The notes under the pieces were generated by a model. That model did no database searches, was not told where the DNA came from, and worked only from the letters and a program-made list of their open reading frames with translations. The position numbers and the translations under genes were made by a program. Below, in pieces: positions 26,015 to 43,700 of a stretch of DNA of 60,000 bases. Within the stretch, counting starts at the first letter, position 1; every line of letters starts with the position of its first letter. The stretch comes from Strigamia acuminata (lineage: Eukaryota; Arthropoda; Chilopoda; Geophilomorpha; Linotaeniidae): NCBI GenBank assembly GCA_949358305.1, contig OX442314.1, positions 14,937,060-14,997,059 on the forward strand, in the 5' to 3' direction.

Positions 26015-26564
26015 AATTTAGTAATGATCAATTTTCACTAAAATTTTGATAAGTTTGTCCGAACTGTATTTGAATATCTGAACATTATTTTGCAACTTGT
26101 TTTCAAAAATTGGCCATTTCGTATTTATTTCATGATGCACCAAGTGGTAAAATTGGCAAACACAATTTTTTACAGTACAACGATTTAATTTTCTAGATTT
26201 TAAGCCCCACAGGGAAGAAAAACTCAATTTTGTTTAAATAAATAAATAACAATAACAAACGCGCTTTGTTGTGTGAAGAAGTCAACCCAGATTAACGTTC
26301 TACATATGACAGTTATAAAACCGTAATTATCAGTGCTAAATGTTGCCGCTAGATGGCGTGAATACGAATCAGCGGTAAATTTGAATGTAAAAAATAAGAA
26401 CTAAGATAAATGTATTGATAAAATTATTCATACCTACATCCACATTCATGGAATCAAAATACACAATAATATAGATTTATGTTATTGTTTTAAGTGTGAT
26501 GCGGGTGTATCACGGGAAACTCTTCACACCAGACTGAAGTTGGCACCACATTCATATTCGTCCA

Positions 26565-26905
26565 AACTACAGATAGTACAAATCCCAATTTTTTTTCCAC
26601 GGATTTCAATGATTTTTACACCAATAGATAAAAGGTTTTCTCCTTAACAAACCGTGAAGAGCACAAGTCTTTACTTCTCTTACAAGTTAGTTTTCGAGCA
26701 GTAAGCATTTGAATAAGGCACAAAAAAGACTTGTACTAAATTTCCGAATCTGGTGCCACAACTTTCAAACCCCAATATCTCAACAACCTGATGACGGATT
26801 TTTTTCTTTCAAAAACCAAACGATAGAGGGCCTTCTCCTCTACAAACCCTGAAAGGCACAACACACTAACCCTCTTAGTTTTCGAGCGGCGGACACTTAA
26901 ACGTT
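26565..26905. repeat. Two diverged direct copies of a dispersed-type repeat
   Basis: Unit A (about 26575-26730) and unit B (about 26765-26905) align with gaps. Both have CAAATCCCAA or CAAACCCCAA, then CGGATTT, then a TTCTCC..ACAAACC block, then CACAA and finally AGTTTTCGAGC. No open frame is conserved. Identity is low, so the duplication is old or the units inserted independently. Confidence 0.6.
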
Positions 26906-26934
26906 GCGCTGCAAAAACTTGGAACTAACTTCTG

Positions 26935-27150
26935 AAGGCTCCTCGAAGGTCCTCCCAAGGGTCCAAGGGTCCCCCCAATGGTCCCCCAAAGGTCCCCCAA
27001 GGGTCTTCCAAAGGGTTCCTCCAAGGATCCCCAAGGATCCCTCCAAGGATCCCTCCAAGAATCTCCCCAAGGATCCTCCAAGGATCTCTCAAGGGTCCCC
27101 CCAAACAATCCCCAAATTACTTCCAAACGACCCCCAAAAGACCCCCAGTC
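26935..27150. repeat. Degenerate CCAAGGATCC / CCAAGGGTCC minisatellite
   Basis: About twenty imperfect units of roughly 10-12 nt with the theme CCAAGG(A/G)TCC(C) follow one another. The strand asymmetry (C-rich top strand) makes all frames open, which explains the repetitive open frames on both strands here. It borders the MITE that follows. Confidence 0.85.
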
Positions 27151-27175
27151 CAGACCAATCCTGTGATACTTTTAA

Positions 27176-27326
27176 GGGGCCATCCATAAATTATGTAACG
27201 CAAAATTTTGGGATTTTTTAGACCCTCTCCCCCCATGTAACATGGTTCTAACAAATTCCCCCCTACCCTCTAATTACGTAACAAAATTTGAAACCTCAGT
27301 GCATTACTAATTTATGGACGACCCCC
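27176..27326. mobile_element. MITE with terminal inverted repeats GGGGNCRTCCATAAATTA
   Basis: A 151-bp unit opens with GGGGCCATCCATAAATTATG and closes with CTAATTTATGGACGACCCCC, its imperfect reverse complement over about 25 nt. The interior is pyrimidine-rich with no open frame. Ends of this GGGGC..TCCATAAATTACGT type are, from memory, widespread in arthropod genomes as short non-autonomous DNA elements. Target duplications are not clear because the left flank is a low-complexity array. Confidence 0.75.
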
Positions 27327-27603
27327 AATCCGTTTATCAACACCCCTTTTTAGTTTACACCTCTTCTTCTGGAATGTGGGTCAAAAAGAGGGATGAAAAT
27401 CTAAACAAGGGATTAAGTTAAGGAATGTGTGTGGTAAATCCACACCTGTTACATTCCAATAAAATAAAATGAGTAATTTTATTATTTTAACTTGTACTGT
27501 AATTATTTTTTTATTTAGTTATTTTACATTATTTCTTTTTAAGATATACTACAGTTTTGATAATCCAGGATTATCACAAAATATAAGTAAAACACAAGTA
27601 ATA

Positions 27604-29298
27604 TTAATCAGAAGCCATTTCTTTATGTTCTTGAAAATGAAATTGAAACCAATGTTCCACTGTAATAATCATAAAATAATACGGTATTTAAAAAAAATCC
27701 GTGAGTATAAAATAAATTCTTACTTTGACATTTATCATCGCAATAGCATCTAGTGTCCTGCCAATTATCGGCCACACACCTACAGTTTTAATAATTAATT
27801 TATACTCGCATTCAAGTCGAAAAAACAACTTACTGCTGACATTTTCTATATGGTTTTTTGGGATTTATCACATTGGCGCAAAAACAACATTTAATTTCAC
27901 TATTTTTCCATCTTTTTGTTTTGCCGTTTTTAATCATGTCCTTCATATCGTCATTAGATATGCACATCTCTCTATTTTGAAGGATACAATTTAATATAAA
28001 AAGTGGTGCATTAACTTGTTTACATGATTCCAGTTCCTCTTGACTCCGTGCTAAGAATGAATCATGACTGCTTTTTGCTAACACCGATGGTTCGTCACTT
28101 TTTATAATATGTAATTTTTCCTTTTCGATACATAATTTTAAGTTTTCGATCATTCGATACTCAATTTTTGAAGAAATCTGTCTGTCAAAATTGTCCATAT
28201 TTCCACTGTACATTTCTTTTAAAACCCATGGAATCTGCCGCAAATTTACTCCAAGTAGTGGGATTAAATGATCTTGCCATTTCCTAACTAAATATTTTTC
28301 TAATAATCCTGGTTTGAATCCTGGGTCTAAATACTCATCAGGAATTTTCCAATATTGCAGAGATTTATCGAACACCTCCATGGCACCCAACCAGTCATAA
28401 AACATTCTACAAAGAGCTGCTCCAAATACCATTTCTGAGCACTCGATTAACTATACATTTCAAACCAAATAGAAAAAAAAATTAACTGAACCCTGAATAC
28501 CAATTTGTTTGACCATATTACCAAATCTTCAGGAGTTTTACTGAAATCACTCATTGTAGACTCGTCTAAACAAAAAAACAAAAAAATAAAAAACAAAGTT
28601 CCTTATTAAACAAAAAATAAAAATCGTTCCAATTTACCTGACACTGTTAAAGACATTATAGCTTGGTCAAAGGAATACCGTATTGTATCTTCAATTGTAC
28701 CTGAAAAACACAGTTTTTAATCCCAATTACCCAATGCCTACTAATGGTAATCAGAATCACACAAACAAGACATTCAAAAAACATTTTTCAAATGGATTTG
28801 ATTAAGAATTGCAGAAAAAACTGTAAAGTTTTTTTTAAACGTCTTAATTAAAGACATCTTTGTGTTTTTCTATAGTGGTGATTGAATTGGTAAATGTTTA
28901 TTACCTTCCAGAAAGTGCTTGTGGATATGTATTAGAAGCCCGGCTCTTGCAAGTGGACACTTACCATAGATCTAAAATTAATTTGAAAAAAAACATTCAT
29001 TGATGGTTTTGTTTTTTAATTAGTTATCTATGTTACTATTTTCATTGCATAGCAGCCTGGATAAAAACAAAACGTTAACCAAAACCTGAAGAAAAAGGTT
29101 ATTCCCTGAAAAAATAAGATCAATCTATCTTTTCAAATATTATGTCCGTTATGTTAATTTTACTTGCGAATGAACCATTGTTTCAAACTCATTTCGGCGA
29201 TTCATCACAAAATTAGGGCCACAATTGTAGTCAATGATTGTGTCGTAGGAAGATCCATAGTTCTTCTTCCGAGCTCTAGTTAAATTAATAAACCTCAT
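27604..29298 (-). CDS. MYND zinc-finger protein, copy 2 of the tandem pair
   Basis: Eight exons (29164-29298, 29037-29105, 28905-28971, 28638-28700, 28522-28565, 27834-28450, 27724-27779, 27604-27659) encode 368 residues. It parallels copy 1 throughout: MRFINLT, CGPNFVMNR, FFFRFWL, IHKHFLEG, FGAALC, YLDPGF, LIPLLGV and RQIPWVLK. The C-terminal MYND finger reads Cys-Cys-Phe-Cys, CQQC, CYCDDKCQ, EHWFQFHFQEH, again with His in the last ligand place. The finger exons have identical size and phase in both copies. The 67- and 63-nt exons here equal one 130-nt exon in copy 1, so an intron (28701-28904) differs between paralogues. The C-terminus is shorter by 17 residues. Function unknown. Confidence 0.82.
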
Positions 29299-30135
29299 AA
29301 GTGTTTCTGTCACTGATAAATTTACTTATTCCAAAAATTTTGTATGTTCTTCTATTAAAAAACTGAAAATTTAGTAGATCTAAAAGGTAGATCAGTAGTT
29401 CTTTCAAAAATATTTTTATTGCGTCTTGTGATAAAATTTGGAAGTAACAAAACAAAAACAAAAAATTGCTTTTGACCTCCAGATGTCACGATTTGATTAG
29501 CAAAAAAATAATTAAGGATTGCTCAGCATGAATTAATCATGAGAAACAATTCAAACTTCAAGATTTAATTTTTTTTAGGTGGGGGACATTAATTTGAGGT
29601 AATTTTTAAGCTGTACGATAGTACACTTAAAAAAAAGGTATACACATCACAATTAACATTATGCTCTCTCATGTGACTTCAAAATTAATAAAAGTCTGTC
29701 CAATTAAGTATAAAATTTTATCATCTTAATTAAAATCAATGACTATGAGAATTTTTACAGTTAAAATGAAAATTACAATTTTCCATGAGCAAATAATTAG
29801 AAGAAAAAAATGTACAAAAATTGTAGCTTCAACACAATCTCTTTCTATACAAAAAGCGTACGTATTGCACAAATTAAGCATACATATAAAATTAATCTTA
29901 CAAAGCGCATTTGGTTAAAAGGTTAAAACTACCCGAACTAGGAGTTAGTGTGACCTCTTCCCATAAATTTCTTAACAGCGTAACACATTATGATACTTTA
30001 CAAAAAAGAATTATAAAGATATAAAATGTGTATTTACAATTTATTAATGATATTAAAATGTAATATTTGGTCAATTTTCAATCATGTCTGCATATCAATT
30101 AACACAATGAAACACAAACAGAAAATATATAACTC
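29299..30135. other. Spacer between MYND copy 2 and Expanded
   Basis: AT-rich sequence with the 5' flank of MYND copy 2 and the 3' UTR of the Expanded gene. On the minus strand an AATAAA at 30040-30045 lies about 90 nt past the Expanded stop and is a good polyadenylation candidate. Confidence 0.45.
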
Positions 30136-36106
<5,971 letters not shown>

Positions 36107-39100
36107 ACTGTGAAGTGCAGACCTCCAGCTGTCCGGCACTTTGTCAGCCTACATAATGACAATACATCACCACTATACATTCCGTATTGATAAATGTTTG
36201 ATAAGAGAAGAGAGAAATATTCACGTGGTAAATAAATTATTATTATAATTTTTGAGTAAATAAATTTACAATTTCCGTTTTTTTCAATTAAATCAATAAA
36301 TTGAATAAAACAAACCGCGATTCCGAAGCAGTTTGGCAAATAAAACAGTTGAGAGGGAGGGACAAAATGAGATTTAAGTGAGTGACTAGTGAGAGTCCAC
36401 TAACTTCACCTAAAGATAAGTCCCATCATGATAGCAACTTGCCAATGGACGAATTCCTCTTTCATAGCCCCTCATCAATTTCAGCAACAACTCTGCACCC
36501 ATAAATTCTTCCTGATTAAACGAGACAGATATAGACATTTGATCGAACGAAAACACTGAGCAAATCCAACGCGGTGTAAAGCAAACCCAAGAAAAAGTAA
36601 AAAAGAAAAAAAAAAATATTTTTTTTAAAAGAAATATTAAAAATTCAGACGTATCTAAACTGTATTAAAAAAATAAATAAAAATCTTTCTTTGTCACCAG
36701 ATAGGGCACATTCCTGACCCCTGATTACAAGGTTTTACACCCAGGAATGCGAGCGTCATAACCCTCGGAGTGAACTCTCCCCTCGTCCATAAATCATGTA
36801 AGCATTTTGATAAGCCAATGCCGTAGGTGGGTCATTTTATAATGGCAGTGATTGTGATTTGCCACCATTTTGTGCATTTCAAAAATCCGAAGAAAAAAAA
36901 AAAAAAAAAAAAAAATCTCAAACTAATTTCTAATTAAAAAAAAAATTGGTTGCACGAAATTTTATTATTCATCATGTCAAACAGTCAAATTATGTTGAAA
37001 ATTGAGATAGAGAGGTGGGGAGAGAAGGAAAAGTTTTTCGAGAACTCTAATGTTTGCTTAAGAAAATGTAATTTTGATGTGTTTTTTCGAGACGAGTTCC
37101 TGTTGAGAAGGCCCAGTCCGGCGCCGAGTTGACTGCCGCCTGTTCTTGCGGACTGTTTTCCGAGGCACTGCCTTCGGAAGGCGGGTGAAGGGTGGAGAAA
37201 AAAGAAGAGGTAGCAATGAACTTCTCACAAGCCAAACTCTTGAAATCCGACACGAACCAGTTCATTCAAAAATTAAAAAAAAATATATATATATATAAAT
37301 CTATTTCATATTTTTTCAAAATATGTGAAATTTCTCACTTCTGGATGCTTCGAAAACGTGTATAATAACCTGCGCACATCTCTCAAATTGACGTCTAGCG
37401 GCGCGGCCACTCTCTAATCAATATATCTTCGTTTTGACCACATTTCACTCGCCACTGACAGAATCGTGCGCATCAACTTGACTGACCTACGCCATCGAAT
37501 CAACACTGAGGTGAATTATGAAAGGAAGTGGATTAAAAATTCATCGCACAAAAGAGCGAGAGAGAGAGAAAAAAAAAGATTCGCTGAACCGTATAACTGA
37601 ATACCAACGTCACGCTCTGAAGACGTCAGATTTCAAAGGCTTGCAACGCTGCGACTGTCGTCTTATTTATCTTGACAACATAAACAAGTGTCTTGTCTTT
37701 CCCGCAGGTGAATTCATTTTGCTGTTCCTAATTCGCCGTTTCCAATTTATTTTTTTGAAAAAAAAAAAAGTAGAAAAAAAAAAAGAAAAAAAATTTTCTT
37801 TCTTATTTTATTTTACAAGGAAATTAAAGTAATAATATCAGGTTCTAAATTTCAAGGTGATGTCCGGAATTTATGGTGGAAAAAAAAATTACAGTGTAAT
37901 TGTAAGCTTAATGTAATAAAATTAGCCTTGAAACAAAAAATCATCAACTCATTCTTTGCATTTCATTAAACTATGAAAATTAGGCTTAAATTACATTGTT
38001 TTGGGCACGCAGGCTTGTTTTTTAAATTTATTTTCTCATGTTTTGTTCGGTGTCGGTATGTCGCCCACACCACCTGCTCTGCGTTAAGCCTAATTAAGGT
38101 TACACTAATTTTTATCCCATCTGTTTACCTCCAAAAGATAAACGATAATAAATTGTAAATTCTTTTATTACTTCTTGGATGACCTATAATGTAATTCACA
38201 AACAATTGTAACGTCAAATGACATCGCAAACTGTCCGCATTCAACAAACAGGTGTTACATAGTTTAAACTGAAAAACCGGCACCTGCAAATAACACAAAC
38301 TCGGTTCCACAACTTCACCCAGAGGGACTTTTTAGTTGGCATTGCCAGTTCATTCATAGAGTAAATTCCCTCTCTCTCTTTTTTTTTCTTCTTTTTAATT
38401 CCCCTCCCTTCGCGTGGGCTAGCAACGTTTCAGCTCCTTGAACTGGGTCTGGGTCGTTCACAGCCGTGACCTCCTTCAGAGATGACGAGGGAAAAATGCT
38501 TACGTTTCACTACCAAGTGTAATAAGGCATTTTGGCTCGCATTTTGGGGAGAAAAACATCACGAATTTCGATTTTGCTATGAAAACCAAAACCCCCCGCC
38601 CTTGTGTTTCGGCTTTGACGTGCGAGACAAGAGCAAAAACGCCCGCGAACGAGCGCAATGGACTTTAAGTATTCCATTTTAATCATTGTAATTAGCAAAT
38701 CAATTGCGATATGGTAATCGACGGTTTTCTAACTATATCCGCACAATTGGGCTCAACCTTATTCAAGTTGATGATAGGTTCAACACCACCTGTGCATATT
38801 GCGCGTTTTATTGAGCAATAATATTTACTTTTGAAAAAAAATATTTTTTGAAATTGTGGGCATAATTTCAAAATATATAAAATTTTATTTTAATTTTTTT
38901 AAATAATATTTTGGAAATATTTTTTCTCGGTCTCTCTAAAAGGAAATTGTGAAGAAAAAAAAAATGTCAAGCATCTGGGACAATACGTAGCCTCAAACAA
39001 AAATTGAAAAAAAAAGAACAAGCTGAAATTTAAAAAAAAAAAGAAAAAAAAGAAGAAGCAACAACTTTCTCGAAGTTGTAAGGTTATAACCTCTTTTTTT

Positions 39101-40770
39101 TTTTTTTATTTGAATATTTATTTTGCAATTCATACTAACTTTTCCTTTTTTGTGCATCGTTTTCTCTTTCGATTTTAATTTTTCATAAACGGGGAAGAAA
39201 TTTAACGAGAGAAATAAATCAAAAAATAAAAAATATAAAAAAATAAAAATTACAAGTTTATTTTGAAACAAAACTCAAGGGCTAAATCATAAAAATCTTT
39301 TATCGTTATTAATTTAAATAAACAGGACCGAAAAACTTGAATTTTATGCGCATAAAATAACCAATTTCAAAAGATTTATTCGAATTAAAAATATACAAAG
39401 TTACCAAAACTCAATTTTATTACTTTACCACGTGAAATGTTTAAAAGAAAAATAAAACGTGACTTATTATGGTGAAATAAAAATTAAAAAAGCAAGCATT
39501 TCTTACCGATATTCTTCAAACAGGACGAGTAGGACGAGCACGACGCTCCTAACCATTCGTGTTCATCTGTTTTGATGACTAAATCTGGTTAATCCATTCG
39601 TTGTTGCGAGAGACACTAACAGGTGGCTGATTTTCTCCATGCACACACGGGTCTGCGCCTAGACGAACCGATGTATATTCCAATAGTATTTTTGTCCAAT
39701 CAAATGTGATATATTCGGAGCGAGTATGTATTTGTGTGGAGAGAAATCGGTGATTACTCGCGTCTTCTCACATTGAAGGCAAGTAAAGGAGGGCTAAGGT
39801 TCCCCGCAGCTACGCCTGTCCTTTCACCAAACTGGTGGCAGGAGGAGGGTGTCTTTGGAATGTGCCTCAATACATTCATGACTTCATACAACATGAATGC
39901 AGCTGCTACACTCGTAGCAGGGCGTCGTTGAATTGCAGCGCATTCCGCGCATAATTGTTTCGGAGTGCTTCGGTTTACAATAACACCTGTTGTGAGGCTC
40001 AGGTTTTTAAGAATCGTTACGCGCTGGTGCTGACGGCTGGCGACTTAATTGTAAAGCTATTTTAGTGCGACTTTTTAACACGGTGGCGTACTTTTATAGG
40101 AACAAAATGAACAAACAACTCACTCATTTTTCTGTTTTATTAAACTGTCAATGTATACAATGATTCAGCATCTGCGCTGCTGTGTGGATACGTGCATCTG
40201 CTGTTTGCGTAGCTAGTTATGGAATAACAATATTTAATTTAAGCAAACAAGTTTTTAAATGAGAAAACGTTGTCACATTTATTTTTCAGACAAAATAATA
40301 TTTCATTGCTTTGTAAAAAACGAATGTTGTAAAAAACGAATGTTTTTAGTTTATCGACATGTGGTGTAAAATGTTGTTAAATGTAGAAATTTGTAAATGC
40401 AAACAATATTAATTACCTGCAAGTATTTTGCTTGATAATAGACATCAGACAGCGAGGATGTAGTCGGATCAGTAGCATTCATTCATCTTTCGTGGAACAT
40501 TCATGCAGTGTGGTAACACTTCAAGGCTACTTGAATACCACGGTAGGGAGAGTACACCTCGGACTCGGAGTACACGGAGTACCTTGGAAAACCGTAGTGA
40601 CGAGACGATGTGTCTGACGTGGCTCGCTCTGACGGCTGCCTAATGGACTAATTGATTCTTTTTCCGACTTTAGTTTCCCGAAGTTTCCACTGGGGGTTTC
40701 CACGTGCTTTCAAAGTGTTTCCAACTTTCAACAAGGAATTGTTTGAAGTCTTGGTTTGAAGTGATCGTGA
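36107..40770. other. Divergent interval between Expanded and THADA
   Basis: About 4.7 kb of mostly AT-rich DNA with long A and T runs near 36890-36915 and 37280-37300. It should hold the Expanded promoter and any 5' UTR exons, and the THADA promoter just left of 40771. A GC-richer patch at 37090-37265 has an open minus-strand frame but no usable donor. Nothing else could be supported. Confidence 0.4.
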
Positions 40771-43700
40771 ATGATGGCTGAGGTGCTCGATCGCAAGATA
40801 TCTATTGATGTATTGGTATTACAACTGGTGGAGTTAGAAAATGCTGACCTGCAAAAATTGGAAAAAGTAATAAGTAAACATTAAAACTGAGGCAGAATTA
40901 TTTATTAACTGATATTATCTTTTAGGATTTGTTCAGCCTGCAACCGTTTACGGATGAAGAGTGCTTCAGATGCTGTGAAAAGATTAAAAATAATTTGATC
41001 AGTCCAATTTCGGGGAAAAGACTGAAAAGAAGTAAAATAATATCATAATTTAACTTTTTCCCCGTCACAAATACATTTAATTTATTTTCTAGTTACTTTA
41101 TTACTGGAAAGAAGATTTAAATGTTTCTTGCAACCTTTGGCGAACTTTTTAATTAATTTATCACTCGACACAATTCAATTGTGGTTGAAAGAAGACCCGG
41201 ACGTGTCTCAAACTCAAGTCCATCTGTCTATTCGAGTATAAATATAGTAAATATTTATTGTTATATCTCTTTATTATTTATTATTTTATATTTTAGGTAA
41301 TATTACAAATAATTCAGCATTTTTGGAACGATGAGAGTATGAAAGATTTCGATACGAGCAAAGCTGAAGAAGTATTATTTGAAATAATTAAAAATAATGT
41401 GAGTTTAGTGGTTTAAAAAACGTTACATTGTTTAATTATGGATTTTTAATCTGTAGGACTGTGCCTTGGAAAATGTTATGCTGACTGGAACTTGCTTAGT
41501 GAGATTAATATTTGCAAAATGTTTACATTTAGAAAACAGCGTGTCTAACTGCGTTTCGTTTCTCATCAGTTTTGGTACGGTATTTAAGAATAAGTTGTGT
41601 GACTATAATCAATAACAATATTTATTTTTTTAATTTAATAGTTGCTAACAATGATGTCACTGAACTTACACGTTTGGTTTTCCTCACCGGTTTACTTAAT
41701 AGTGGCAACAACTCGGTTCTCTTATATAAAGTGGAAGGAATTCCTTTACTGCTTTTTATTTTACCGCTTATATTAGAACTGTGTGAAACAAACATCAATT
41801 ATATTTTTCAATCGTTTCAACTGCTTTTAATATGGCTAGGTACAATGAAAAAAAATCTACACCACTTGCAAAATCAAAGCGATGATTCTGCTTCAATGAA
41901 ATTTGAATTGGTTTGCGATTTAATTCACTGGTGGGAAAAAGACTTCGAATCGAAATTTACGGACGAACACGGAACGAAAGAATGCTTTTTTCAAGGATCT
42001 TCGCGTGTATTTAACAGTATTTTTGCTCTTTTGACTGTCAGTTGGGAGAACTTTATTCGCGGTGTACCAGATTTGGTTAAAGAGTGCTTTAATACGCTTT
42101 TGGAAGTGCATTTAACGGAGGTCCAGTTAAAAAATATCAAAATTAATTTAATTGAACAACTTGTCGAGTATTATTTACAAATGCCATGGACTAACAAAAC
42201 CAAATATCCGCCGCTTTCTATTCTTACCGAGCATTACGGAGTAAAAAATGTAATCTACTGCTTAATTTTTAAATACTACATAAAATTAAAATTATAAATT
42301 TTTATTTTAGTTATTAAAGATTGATTCAGCCATACCTTTCAATCTTACTGAAACGCTTCATTCCAATCCATTGGCATCTTCAGGGGCCGATCTTTATCGA
42401 GAAATGATGAAAAAACATCGGTAAGAAAAAGGATAATTAAAAAAAATACAATTTTTATTATCAAATGTTATTTTAGCGAAGAAGAACGTGATAGTAATGT
42501 GATAATTCCTTCGTGGAAAGAGACTTGGATGGAACCAATTTGTGCCGTAATAAATAGTAATGACAGGTGATTATGCTATAAAAAATACGATTTTAATTTT
42601 GCTGTAGATTTTAATTTTTTTTTCTCAAATTTTTAGTTTTCTCCAGCAAAATTTATTTCGTCATTGGTTTCCACACACGTTAGCAATCTTTCCCGAAAGC
42701 TATCCTGTATTAATGGAAAGTTTTTCTCAAAACTCTGAAAAAGAAGGTTTTCAAATGGCTTCTATTACACTAATGAGCCAAGCCAGACAATCTGGAATTT
42801 TGAGTTTGGAGAACTTGGTACATAACTGATTTTCATACTACATGTATAATTTTGGTTGATTTAGTTAATTTTTAATTTTATTTTTTAGGATATAAATATC
42901 ATTCATAAAAATTTATTTTGTTTGAATGAAAGTATTCGACTGCAGGCATTTATTTTTTTGTGCTGCACAAAACGGAAGGCAGAAGCGTTATCCCTCACTG
43001 AAGTGAAGCTAATCGAAGAGTTTCTAGTTTACAATTTGAATATTGATAGCGCACCTTTCAGACAACAATTGATAACTCAAATGAAGTGTGTTTTGGTTAG
43101 AGTAAGAGATAGTTGTGGGACGTGGATAACGGAAGAAAGGAAAAGTGAGGTCAAAATACCGCAATTGATGGGATCTTTAAGTAAGTTTTCTCCCAATTTA
43201 GTGAATAGTGTTTAAAATCGAACTCGAATTTCCGAAATCTTATTTTTAACAGGGTTTGTTGACAATGTGTTCTGGTTGATGATTCAAAATTTGAATCCCG
43301 GTGCAAGATACCAGCGGCGTCAGACTTGCTTAGATTTGCTTTCGATGCTGTTAGATACTTTTATTGCAGTGCCCGATGTAAATAAACGCAAAGGAGGAGT
43401 CCCAGGTATTTGTTCTCTAAAGAAATAGCAAAGTTTAACATTTAATTTTTTGTTTATTTCGATAGTTAGAACTCCCATTCTCGTTGCTTATGCTCAGAAG
43501 AATGATATGTGGAAATTTATATGCGATGAAGTATTTCACAACTTATTGTGTTGTGTGCAAGATTTTATGAGTGAAGTTTGTATAGATTTTTCGTTGATTT
43601 ATTTACATTAATTGCAGTCAAAAAGAGTGTGTTTATGATTCTATTTTCGATTGCAGCTAATAATTGATTTGTGATTTCTTATTTTGTTTATTCTTGTGCG

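Larger units (their letters stand above)
26015..27603. other. Repeat-rich spacer between the tandem MYND genes
   Basis: Contains the promoter of copy 1 (right of 26014), a CTCF-like CCGCTAGATGGCGT at 26346-26359, a duplicated repeat (26565-26905), a GGATCC minisatellite (26935-27150), a MITE (27176-27326) and the 3' flank of copy 2. The open frame at 26018-26227 is closed by TAA before the copy-1 ATG and lies in the 5' flank. Confidence 0.55.

Noticed and set aside
26018-26227. 69-codon frame immediately upstream of MYND copy 1
   Set aside because: It begins from a non-ATG codon and stops before the copy-1 start; it has no splice link, so it is probably 5' flank.
26875-27221. Proline/glycine-repeat open frames on both strands
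   Set aside because: These are produced by the CCAAGGATCC minisatellite; all frames are open and none has gene context.
37047-37265. Minus-strand frame starting Met-Asn-Trp-Phe with HPPSEGSASENSPQEQ
   Set aside because: It has a real ATG and is less AT-rich, but no in-phase donor or link to the Expanded exon at 36106. It may be 5' UTR.
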